Positions 27,154 to 34,798 of a DNA stretch of 64,000 nucleotides are shown in pieces (within the stretch, counting starts at the first letter, position 1; each line of letters opens with the position of its first letter). Below the pieces are notes generated by a model. That model was not told where the DNA came from, did not search any database, and saw nothing but the letters and a program-made list of their open reading frames with translations. The position numbers were made by a program, and so were the translations under genes. This DNA comes from Flavobacterium enshiense DK69 (lineage in GTDB: Bacteria; Bacteroidota; Bacteroidia; Flavobacteriales; Flavobacteriaceae), in NCBI RefSeq assembly GCF_000498495.1, contig NZ_AVCS01000013.1, positions 1 to 64,000 of the forward strand. Reading direction: 5' to 3'.

Positions 27154-27972
27154 ATGAATTTACAGAACATACCACAGATCAAACATACAGACAGCGGAAA
27201 TTTTTTCTTGTTGGCGGGTCCCTGCGCCATTGAAGGAGAAGAAATGGCAATGCGAATTGCAGAAAGAGCGGTTTCCGTAACCGACAGACTTAAAATCCCT
27301 TATGTTTTTAAAGGGTCGTTTAAAAAAGCTAACCGCTCCAGAATAGACAGCTTCACTGGTATTGGTGACGAAAAGGCGCTAAAAATCCTTCAGAAAGTAT
27401 CCAAAGAATTCGGTGTACCGACCGTAACCGATATCCATACCAATGAAGATGCAGCTATGGCTGCCGAATATGTGGATGTACTTCAGATTCCGGCTTTTTT
27501 GGTACGCCAGACCGATTTGGTTGTAGCTGCCGCAAATACCGGAAAAACCGTAAATCTTAAGAAAGGACAATTCATGAGTCCAGAAAGCATGAAACACGCA
27601 GTACAGAAAGTAATCGACTGCAACAATCAGAACGTTATGGTAACCGACAGAGGAACCATGTTCGGATATCAGGATATGATTGTGGATTACCGCGGGATTC
27701 CGACAATGCAGCAATTTGCTACTACCGTTCTGGATGTTACCCATTCATTACAACAGCCTAACCAAATGGTTGGTGTAACCGGAGGACGCCCTGAAATGAT
27801 TGAAACGGTTGCCAAAGCTGGTATCGCTGTGGGTGTGGACGGAATTTTCATTGAAACCCATTTTGATCCGGCAAATGCAAAAAGTGACGGAGCCAACATG
27901 CTTCACCTGGATTTATTTGAAGGCCTGATGGACAAACTGGTTGCAATCAGACAAACAATCAACAAATTTTAA
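27154..27972 (+). CDS. kdsA: 3-Deoxy-8-phosphooctulonate synthase (KdsA)
   Basis: Condenses arabinose 5-phosphate with phosphoenolpyruvate to make KDO-8-phosphate for lipopolysaccharide. 272 residues; LLAGPCAIEGEE, PYVFKGSFKKANRSR, TDRGTMFGY, VTGGRPEMI and FIETHFDP are all present. Cys24 in AGPCAIE is the residue found in metal-dependent KdsA enzymes (Asn in the E. coli metal-free type), so this enzyme is probably metal-dependent. Cytoplasmic. Confidence 0.95.
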   Translation: MNLQNIPQIKHTDSGNFFLLAGPCAIEGEEMAMRIAERAVSVTDRLKIPYVFKGSFKKANRSRIDSFTGIGDEKALKILQKVSKEFGVPTVTDIHTNEDAAMAAEYVDVLQIPAFLVRQTDLVVAAANTGKTVNLKKGQFMSPESMKHAVQKVIDCNNQNVMVTDRGTMFGYQDMIVDYRGIPTMQQFATTVLDVTHSLQQPNQMVGVTGGRPEMIETVAKAGIAVGVDGIFIETHFDPANAKSDGANMLHLDLFEGLMDKLVAIRQTINKF

Positions 27973-27980
27973 TAAAATTT

Positions 27981-28007
27981 AAACCGGCTCTAGCCGGTTT
28001 TTTTTAT
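27981..28007 (+). terminator. Rho-independent terminator after kdsA
   Basis: AAACCGGC, TCTA, GCCGGTTT hairpin followed by an uninterrupted T-run. Confidence 0.88.
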
Positions 28008-28076
28008 AATACCATCTAAAAATTTCACTCATCAAAAACATTAAAAAAAACTTGTCCAATTCAATTATTATAACTT

Positions 28077-28099
28077 ACTTTGTTTTTCAAAGTACTTTA
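28077..28099 (+). promoter_or_regulatory. Operator 1 of the regulator-creD cluster
   Basis: Contains ACTTTG, 3 variable bases, then TTCAAAGTACTTTA, which includes the perfect palindrome AAAGTACTTT. The identical arrangement recurs at 29028-29050. It ends 1 bp before the ATG at 28101, and the ACTTTG part probably overlaps a -7 element. Confidence 0.6.
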
Positions 28100-28100
28100 T

Positions 28101-28709
28101 ATGAACACTCAAGATTATTTGCAGGATATTAAGGAAATAAAAGATTTGATGAACAAATCAACACAGTTTATTTCTTTAAGTGGTTTGTCTGGCGTTTTGG
28201 CCGGAATCTACGCTTTGGTCGGAGCTGGCTATGTTTATTATCTGATTGAAAACCATACGGAAAACTATATTACCCTTGAAAGCAGCACTTTCAAACTGAT
28301 TCTGCTGACAGCCATGATAGTACTTCTCGCCTCTTTATTCACTTCCTATGTACTCACAGTAAAAAAAGCCAAAAAGATGGGCGAAGAAGTATGGAATGCC
28401 TCTTCAAAAAGATTATTAATCAATTTTTTCATTCCACTGATTACCGGAGGTATTTTTGCCATACTGTTGCTGCGAAATGGTTATTACGGACTGGTGGCTC
28501 CTATTACACTTATTTTTTATGGTTTGGCTTGCGTTAATGCCAGCAAATACACATTAAGAGACGTTCGCTATTTAGGTATAACCGAAGTGATTTTAGGGCT
28601 TATGGCCGTTGAATTTTCAGGATATGGCCTATATTTCTGGGTTATCGGATTTGGGATTTGTCATATTATTTACGGATCAGTCATGTACTTTAAATACGAC
28701 AGAAAATAA
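28101..28709 (+). CDS. Polytopic membrane protein preceding a winged-helix regulator
   Basis: 202 residues from the ATG at 28101 (MNTQDYLQDIKEIKDLMNKS). Six hydrophobic helices follow a short cytoplasmic N-terminus. The opening DYLxDIxxIKxLMxxSxxFxSLSGLSGVLAGIYAL is the common form of a Bacteroidota membrane protein found next to a small MarR/ArsR-like regulator and creD. Function unknown. The stop is 2 bp before the regulator start. Confidence 0.75.
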   Translation: MNTQDYLQDIKEIKDLMNKSTQFISLSGLSGVLAGIYALVGAGYVYYLIENHTENYITLESSTFKLILLTAMIVLLASLFTSYVLTVKKAKKMGEEVWNASSKRLLINFFIPLITGGIFAILLLRNGYYGLVAPITLIFYGLACVNASKYTLRDVRYLGITEVILGLMAVEFSGYGLYFWVIGFGICHIIYGSVMYFKYDRK

Positions 28710-28711
28710 CC

Positions 28712-29008
28712 GTGAAAAATATTATTCAAAATATCAACAAAGCTTTTGATCACCGTATCCGACTGGGAATCATGTCGGTATTGATGGTCAATGAATCGGC
28801 AGATTTCTCTACTCTCAAAGAATTATTGGGAGTAACTGACGGGAATTTAGCGAGCCATACCAAAGCACTTGAGTCTGAAAATTACATCGTTGTAGAAAAA
28901 CAATTCATTGGAAAAAAGCCCAATACAAGTTACAAGGCAACTCCTGAAGGCCGAAAGGCGTTTCGCGATCACATTGAAGCTCTTGAAAAATTGATACAGA
29001 AGAGCTAA
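28712..29008 (+). CDS. Winged-helix transcriptional regulator (MarR/ArsR-like)
   Basis: 98 residues: a single winged helix-turn-helix, with FDHRIRLGIMSVLMV, recognition region TDGNLASHTKALE and wing EKQFIGKKPNTSYKATPEGR. Start codon is GTG or, as read, the codon at 28712 (gtgaaaaat). The small size and position between two copies of the same operator suggest it is the repressor of both the membrane protein and creD. Confidence 0.85.
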   Translation: MKNIIQNINKAFDHRIRLGIMSVLMVNESADFSTLKELLGVTDGNLASHTKALESENYIVVEKQFIGKKPNTSYKATPEGRKAFRDHIEALEKLIQKS

Positions 29009-29027
29009 GATATTTTTTTAATCTTAA

Positions 29028-29050
29028 ACTTTGAAATTCAAAGTACTTTA
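29028..29050 (+). promoter_or_regulatory. Operator 2, upstream of creD
   Basis: Same arrangement as at 28077-28099: ACTTTG, 3 bases, TTCAAAGTACTTTA. It lies 43 bp before the creD ATG. Confidence 0.6.
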
Positions 29051-29093
29051 AAATAAAGAAAATCATCAATATAAAACCAAAAATCTAAACACA

Positions 29094-30470
29094 ATGGAAA
29101 ATCAAAGCATCAATCAGAACAAAGGATCATTCCTTGGATCATTCCTACAGTCAACAACCATCAAAATGATAATGGTTGGTATGCTGACATTGGTATTACT
29201 GATTCCGCTCGCATTTGTAAATGACTTGATCCACGAACGATCCGAACGAAAAAAGGAAGTCGTAAATGAAGTCTCCCAATTATGGGGAAAAGACGTGTTT
29301 TTTTATGGACCAATACTAAAAGTTCCTTACAAAAGTTACACTGAAACTGCCGTAGTTGACTCTAAAACGAATCAAACCAGCATTGAAAGAAAAACCAGTG
29401 TTGAATATGCTTATTTCTTTCCGGATAAAATCAGCAATATTTCGGATATCAAAAAAAACACCTCATTAAAGAGAGGTATTTACAGCAATGTGGTCTATAC
29501 GGCCGACATGAAATTTGACGGGCACTTCGGAAAGCTGAATTTTGAAAAACTAGATTTAACAGACGAAGATTTAGAATGGGACAAGGCATCATTGGTAGTC
29601 AAAACAACTAATCTGAAAAGCATTAAAAGTGATTTGGCCGTTAAACTCAATCAACAGAATTTCAACTTTGAATCAAAAGAATCCGACGATAATTTTTATG
29701 GTATGCTTGAAACAGGAACTTTCGACTATAGAACATTGGCACCAAACGGAAAACTGGATTTCAGTTTTGCGATGAAATACAACGGAAGCAATAGCATAAA
29801 ATTCATCCCGATTGGAAAAACGACGCAGATCAACCTAAATTCAGACTGGGATTCACCAAGTTTTGAAGGCATGTTTGCAGCAAACGATGCAACCAAATCA
29901 ATCAGCAAAAAAGGATTCCATGCCGACTGGAAAATAATGGATGTAAATCGTTCATTTTCGCAACAATACACAAAAAAACTTCCGAATCTCAATGAATATT
30001 CCTTTGGCGTAAAACTGATTGAAACAGTAGACGAATATCAGCAGAATGACCGTGCTTCGAAATATGGATTCCTAGTAATCGGACTCACCTTCTTAGTTTA
30101 CTTTTTAATTCAGCTGATCAATAAAATAAACATTCACATTTTTCAGTACACCATGTTAGGCCTGGCACTTATTATGTTTTATACACTACTGATAGCCATA
30201 ACCGAACATTCGAGTTTCTCTCTAGCCTATCTGATTGCATCGGTCGCTGTAATCGGGATGATTGTTTTATACTCCATTACCTTTTTAAAAACCAAGAAGT
30301 TCCCTTTATTTATCGGAACGGCCCTGAGTGGCATTTACGCGTTCATCTATGTGATAATACAATTAGAGAATTATGCGCTTCTTGTTGGAAGCATCGGTCT
30401 GTTTATCATCTTAGGCCTGGTAATGTACTTCTCGAGAAAAATTGATTGGAACAACTCCAATAATCAATAA
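29094..30470 (+). CDS. creD: CreD-family inner-membrane protein
   Basis: 458 residues. An N-terminal membrane helix (MIMVGMLTLVLLIPLAFV) is followed by a long periplasmic domain with FYGPILKVPYKSY and NFYGMLETGTFDYRTLAP, then five or six C-terminal helices. This is the CreD architecture; in enterobacteria CreD is in the CreBC regulon and affects envelope integrity and beta-lactam tolerance. Here it has its own winged-helix regulator instead of CreBC. Confidence 0.88.
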   Translation: MENQSINQNKGSFLGSFLQSTTIKMIMVGMLTLVLLIPLAFVNDLIHERSERKKEVVNEVSQLWGKDVFFYGPILKVPYKSYTETAVVDSKTNQTSIERKTSVEYAYFFPDKISNISDIKKNTSLKRGIYSNVVYTADMKFDGHFGKLNFEKLDLTDEDLEWDKASLVVKTTNLKSIKSDLAVKLNQQNFNFESKESDDNFYGMLETGTFDYRTLAPNGKLDFSFAMKYNGSNSIKFIPIGKTTQINLNSDWDSPSFEGMFAANDATKSISKKGFHADWKIMDVNRSFSQQYTKKLPNLNEYSFGVKLIETVDEYQQNDRASKYGFLVIGLTFLVYFLIQLINKINIHIFQYTMLGLALIMFYTLLIAITEHSSFSLAYLIASVAVIGMIVLYSITFLKTKKFPLFIGTALSGIYAFIYVIIQLENYALLVGSIGLFIILGLVMYFSRKIDWNNSNNQ

Positions 30471-30501
30471 TTTAAAAACTTTCATTTTTTCAAAAAACAA
30501 T

Positions 30502-30534
30502 AAAAAAAGTCCCGATTTGATCGGGACTTTTTTT
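30502..30534. terminator. Bidirectional terminator
   Basis: AAAAAAAGTCCCGA and TCGGGACTTTTTTT arms, 4-nt loop; between creD (+) and the dehydrogenase (-). The stem is nearly the same as the one after clpS. Confidence 0.88.
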
Positions 30535-31735
30535 ATTTACCATCTACATAATCCTGTAGATATTTAAATCTTTCGGTTAGCTTACCATTCTCGGTAATTT
30601 TTGCACGCTCCAAAATACCGTCTTTATCATTGTTGTAAAACGCGGGGATAACATGCTCCAGGAACATTTGTCCAAAACCTTCGCTGGCGTCTTTTGGCAA
30701 TTCGCACGGCAAATTATCTACAGCCATCACAACAATTGCTCCGGGATGGTTAACATCTACTTCCCTGCCCTCGCTTGGATAATATCCGTAAAAAGGTTCT
30801 GCAATTGTGGAAGAACGCAAAGTACATTCAATAGGCCCCTCAATATCACAAGAAATATCAGCGACCACTTTAATTTTATTGTGCGGAGAGTTTAACATGT
30901 CTCTGGTTAAAATAACTGGTGCACCATTACCATAGAAATGTCCGGCAATGTAAATATCGGAAACTTTAGTAAAACGCTCGAAATCGGATACATACTCCTG
31001 CGGATTTTGATAAAAATCTTCTTTTGACACAACAGTTCCGTCTTTGCGTTTGTTGTAATCCAAAACATCAATTTGGGTGTATACTGGCTTGTCGTAGGTT
31101 TTAGTTAAATAATCTTCAACAGAAACCTGTTTTATTTTCATGGCGTCCAAAATTTCCTTGGCTCCCATCCCTACTTTTCCGTATCCGGTCAAAACAATTT
31201 TTATTGGCGGCAACATTGGACGACGTAAACGTTCAATCAATGCAACTTTATCTGCCAGAGTTTCTGCTTTAGGAAGATTGAACAATTCGTATTTTATCCC
31301 GAATGCTCTGAATCCGTTATAAGCGCCAACTATTCCGGCATAACGCCCAAATCCGATCAAACGGTGGTTGGATTCGTTCACTATGGTTTCGTGATCAAGC
31401 AAACGGATGTTTTTTTCCAGGCAGGCAACAAGTAAATTTTTGTTATGGGGCTGTTTTTTAATTGTATGGGAAAAGAAAAAATATTTTTTATTGGGCAGTA
31501 ATGCATCAATGGGAACCTCTTTTACCCCAAGTAATACGTCACAATCCGAAAGGTCATCGGTTACATCAAATCCTAATTTTCTATATTCTTCATCAGAAAA
31601 AATACGTATATCGGAAGATTCCACTTTAATTTCTGCCTGCGGAAACTGTTCTTTTAATTTAACCAATTCTGAAGGTGTAAAAACCACACGTCTGTCGGGC
31701 GGATTTTTTCTTTCTCTAATAATTCCAAATTTCAT
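30533..31735 (-). CDS. NAD(P)-dependent saccharopine/alanine-dehydrogenase-family protein
   Basis: 400 residues. N-terminal MKFGIIRERKNPPDRRVVFTPSE is the alanine dehydrogenase/PNT N-domain start; the Rossmann loop is KIVLTGYGKVGMGAKEIL near residue 180, and KVVADISCDIEGPIECT and HPGAIVVMAVDNLPCELP are typical of the lysine-forming saccharopine dehydrogenase (Lys1) branch. Substrate cannot be fixed by eye. I start at the second of two adjacent Met (31735); 31738 is equally possible. Confidence 0.75.
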   Translation of the reverse strand: MKFGIIRERKNPPDRRVVFTPSELVKLKEQFPQAEIKVESSDIRIFSDEEYRKLGFDVTDDLSDCDVLLGVKEVPIDALLPNKKYFFFSHTIKKQPHNKNLLVACLEKNIRLLDHETIVNESNHRLIGFGRYAGIVGAYNGFRAFGIKYELFNLPKAETLADKVALIERLRRPMLPPIKIVLTGYGKVGMGAKEILDAMKIKQVSVEDYLTKTYDKPVYTQIDVLDYNKRKDGTVVSKEDFYQNPQEYVSDFERFTKVSDIYIAGHFYGNGAPVILTRDMLNSPHNKIKVVADISCDIEGPIECTLRSSTIAEPFYGYYPSEGREVDVNHPGAIVVMAVDNLPCELPKDASEGFGQMFLEHVIPAFYNNDKDGILERAKITENGKLTERFKYLQDYVDGK

Positions 31736-31893
31736 CATTCTGCAATCTTTCAACAATTATCAATAAAATATCACAAAAAGTGACAATTATTTAATTTTTA
31801 TAGGTTAGTTTTGTCTGTTTTTATTTATTTTCGACCAAATGTAGCATTTAAAGAATAGTGGCGCAATAATTTTCAATTGAATTTTAAATACTT

Positions 31894-31901
31894 TAACTTT
31901 G
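31894..31901 (+). promoter_or_regulatory. -7 element of ssrA
   Basis: TAACTTTG matches TAnnTTTG, 38 bp before the mature 5' end of tmRNA, so a precursor would be trimmed. Confidence 0.5.
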
Positions 31902-31939
31902 CATTATGATTTATTGCTATAATCATAACAATTACCATT

Positions 31940-32333
31940 GGGGTCGACTGGTTTTGACAGCGGGTGGAATTGGAAAGTAAGCACGCCGAGAACTGGGACA
32001 ATTCTCGTTAATAAAAGGTTTCAAAATTTTACACGGCGAAAATAATTACGCTTTAGCTGCTTAATCTGAATCATAGTAAGATTTGCCTCGTTCCTACCAG
32101 GTAGGAAAGCTGGATTCTCCTCGAAAGCCTTGGTTTATGGCGTTCGGCTTAGGGGAACCGTAAAAGTAAACCTAGGAAGGGTAACGCTTTAAATCCCTTC
32201 TGACATTTAAAAAGCTAAGCAAAAAGTGGCGGTTTCCGGCCTTGCTTTTTGTCGAAAACCCAATCGGAAACTAAGCGTGTAGAAAGCTCTTCGATTGCTC
32301 GTTTGGACGAGAGTTCGATTCTCTCCGACTCCA
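31940..32333 (+). ncRNA. ssrA: tmRNA
   Basis: Rescues stalled ribosomes and tags the unfinished protein. The 5' end GGGGTCGACTGG pairs with CGACTCC at the 3' end to form a 7-bp acceptor stem; TTCGATTCTC is the T-arm. The tag frame at 32035-32064 reads GENNYALAA then TAA, the tag expected in Flavobacteriia. The 3' CCA is not encoded. Pseudoknot stems are visible between, for example gcaaaaagtggcgg...ccggccttgctttttg. The 3' end is a frequent integration site for mobile elements, and accessory genes begin right after it. Confidence 0.97.
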
Positions 32334-32340
32334 CATTAAA

Positions 32341-32377
32341 AAACCGTAAATAGACTATTTTTAGATATTTACGGTTT
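32341..32377 (+). terminator. Terminator of ssrA
   Basis: AAACCGTAAATA and TATTTACGGTTT form a 12-bp stem, followed by TATTATTTTT. Confidence 0.75.
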
Positions 32378-32565
32378 TATTATTTTTATAATTGTACGAT
32401 TATTGTACGGTAAATTTATTTTTCAGATTAAAACCTTATTTTTTGAGAGAATAAAATTGTTTTTTTTATGCTTCATTTCGCGCATTTATCGCACTTCCAA
32501 TCAGCGCAATTTCATAATAAGCCTTTATTTATTAGAATGTCCTGTCCGAAATTAGAGTAAATTCA

Positions 32566-33003
32566 CTAAGTCTCAAAAATATTATCGATAAGTGGGTTTT
32601 GGGGAAATATCGGGGATATCCCAGCCATAATAACATCGGATTTAATCGAAGCTTTCCAGTCTTCTATTTCAACAATTGCTCTGATTGCGTTGATTTTGTC
32701 ACTGTCCCTCTTGCCGTTTATCACAATTTCTTGTAATTTTATGAGCGCTTCTTCTTTCGTCATTAAAGCCATTTTGAGGTGTTTTTTTGCCTGTAACTTA
32801 CTATCTTCTTTCAGTTCCATTTGGATGGCTTGACGCTCTTCTCTATATCGTAGGTTGGCCTCGTTCCAATACTTATCAAATGTTCTTCTACCCATCGGCA
32901 TTTTTGCGCTGATTTGCGCAAAACTTTCTAAATAGGTTGTGTTTGCGTACAACAAATACAATATATCGGATACTATATTTTCTTTATTTGCTTTAATAGT
33001 CAT
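32566..33003 (-). CDS. Phage terminase-small-subunit-like DNA-binding protein
   Basis: 145 residues, no signal or membrane segment. A helix-turn-helix-like N-terminal half (LYLLYANTTYLESFAQISAKMP, then GRRTFDKYWNEANLRY) is followed by the stretch KLQEIVINGKRDSDKINAIRAIVEIEDWKA, typical of small terminase subunits and related phage-island proteins in Bacteroidota. It stands alone beside tmRNA with no other phage gene in the window, so it may be a relic of the element that brought in the dnd locus. Moderately uncertain. Confidence 0.5.
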   Translation of the reverse strand: MTIKANKENIVSDILYLLYANTTYLESFAQISAKMPMGRRTFDKYWNEANLRYREERQAIQMELKEDSKLQAKKHLKMALMTKEEALIKLQEIVINGKRDSDKINAIRAIVEIEDWKASIKSDVIMAGISPIFPQNPLIDNIFET

Positions 33004-33433
33004 AACTATGGTACTTATTTCTGCATTTTACTGCAATTCATAAAATAATTCTATTCTTTCATTGAAGTTAATCATTTATTTCTATAAAAACAAAAACCAA
33101 ACCATATTTATCTGTATTTCAGTTGTTTATATTCAAAAACTTATAATTTCACACAACTGACACATCTACAAACCTATCTACATTTGAAATAAAAGCCTGT
33201 CAAGAAAATCATCTTTCTTCCAGGATGCGACTTATGTTTAATCTTAATAAGGTTTGATCCTTAGCTAAAACACAAACGTAATCCTTTTAAAACAGAAAGA
33301 TTTATCAAAAAAAAACAAGTTTTTAATAATCAAAAACGGTTCAAAACATATTAATAAGTTTTGTATAAATATGATTTAATTTTACACAAAATAAATAATA
33401 AAAATATATTTTTATATCAAATAAAAAACTGGA
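33004..33433. other. Noncoding region upstream of dndC
   Basis: About 430 bp, very AT-rich, no gene seen. A 22-bp near-perfect palindrome at 33342-33363 (CAAAAC...GTTTTG) is listed separately. Confidence 0.6.
33342..33363. promoter_or_regulatory. Palindrome upstream of dndC, candidate operator
   Basis: The two 11-base halves are caaaacatatt and aataagttttg; they are complementary with one mismatched pair. It lies 70 bp before the dndC start. It is unlike the palindrome at the xre gene, so a different regulator would bind it. Confidence 0.4.
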
Positions 33434-34798
33434 ATGACCTCCATAAAAAACAAAAAAATAGAAGGCATAATTACCGAAATAATAGATCAGTATGCATATG
33501 CAGATCAATCAGATAGACCCTGGATTATTGGTTTTAGTGGCGGTAAAGATTCAACAGTTTTGTTGATGCTTGTTTGGATTGCCCTTGAAAGAATCAGACA
33601 AGATTTGCCATTTCCTTTCCAATTAAAAAGAAAGGTTTATGTAGTTTGTAATGATACTATGGTTGAAAACCCTATCATCGCAAACTATGTAGAAGATGTG
33701 TTAGCTAAAATTAGCGAAGCAGCAAGAGACCAAGATTTACCAATTTTTGTTCAAAAAACAACTCCTAAATTAGAAGAAACCTTTTGGATTAATGTTATTG
33801 GAAAAGGATATCCGGTTCCAAACAGTGCTTTCAGATGGTGTACCGATAAACTCAAAATTCGGCCTACTTCCAACTTCTTGGTAGAACAAGTCGACCAAAT
33901 GGGTGAAGCTATCGTTTTGTTAGGGACCCGATATGATGAAAGTGCTACTCGTGAAAGATCCATCCGCCGTCATGAAGTAACAGGTAAACGTTTATCCAAA
34001 CACCAAACTTCGGTGAATACCTATACCTATGCTCCCATAAAAGAAATGTTTTTGGAGGAAGTTTGGTATTTAATCAATACAGTGAAATCGCCGTGGGGCT
34101 TTGACAATTCCATTTTATTTCAAATTTATGCTGATGCCAGTGCAGACGATTACGAGTGTCCTACTGTTGTCGTAAACAAAGAACACAATTCTTGTGGACA
34201 AAGCCGTTTTGGTTGTTGGACGTGTACTGTCGTGAAAAACGATAAATCTATGACTTCTTTGGTCAATAATGGTCAAAACTGGATGCAGCCTCTATTAGAC
34301 TTTAGAAACCGATTGGTGGAAGGAAGAAATATTTCTGAAAACCGCTCGGATACTCGTAGAAATGGTCAAGAAGCAGTACGTGAAGATGGGACCAATAATG
34401 GAAATTATACAGCTGAATACCGATACCAAATTTTAAAAGACTTATTACAAGTTCAAAAGGAAATTCAGAAAGAAAGACCGCATATTACCTTAATCAATAA
34501 TCAGGAGTTAATTGCTATTCAAGTAACGTGGAATCGCGATGGCTATTTCGATCATACTGTGGGGGATTTATATAAAGAAATTTACAACAAAGACATCAGC
34601 ACCAACAACATTAAGTCATTAGACGATACCGAACGTAGAATTTTACGAGACGTTTGTGTTGAAGATCCAGAGTACTACCACTTGATTGATAATTTAATCG
34701 CTTTGCAAGAAACCAAAACATTAATGATTACCAAATACGGTTTGCATAACGATGTAGAAAAGAGAATTGAAAATTTTGTAAATGATAATGGGCTATGA
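33434..34798 (+). CDS. dndC: DNA phosphorothioation protein DndC (PP-loop sulfurtransferase)
   Basis: Part of the machinery that replaces a non-bridging phosphate oxygen of DNA by sulfur. 454 residues. The ATP-pyrophosphatase P-loop is FSGGKDST at 34-41. Four conserved cysteines for the iron-sulfur cluster are visible: C136 (FRWCTDK), C254, C261 and C264 (SCGQSRFGCWTCT). TRYDESATRERSIRRH is the arginine-rich loop of the family. Its stop overlaps the dndD start by 4 bp (ATGA), so translation is coupled. No dndA-type cysteine desulfurase is nearby; a housekeeping IscS/SufS probably supplies sulfur. Confidence 0.96.
   Translation: MTSIKNKKIEGIITEIIDQYAYADQSDRPWIIGFSGGKDSTVLLMLVWIALERIRQDLPFPFQLKRKVYVVCNDTMVENPIIANYVEDVLAKISEAARDQDLPIFVQKTTPKLEETFWINVIGKGYPVPNSAFRWCTDKLKIRPTSNFLVEQVDQMGEAIVLLGTRYDESATRERSIRRHEVTGKRLSKHQTSVNTYTYAPIKEMFLEEVWYLINTVKSPWGFDNSILFQIYADASADDYECPTVVVNKEHNSCGQSRFGCWTCTVVKNDKSMTSLVNNGQNWMQPLLDFRNRLVEGRNISENRSDTRRNGQEAVREDGTNNGNYTAEYRYQILKDLLQVQKEIQKERPHITLINNQELIAIQVTWNRDGYFDHTVGDLYKEIYNKDISTNNIKSLDDTERRILRDVCVEDPEYYHLIDNLIALQETKTLMITKYGLHNDVEKRIENFVNDNGL

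Noticed and set aside
32334..33433. Integrase or tRNA-type attachment repeat after ssrA
   Set aside because: No recombinase motif and no second copy of the ssrA 3' end seen by eye; left as an open question in the findings.
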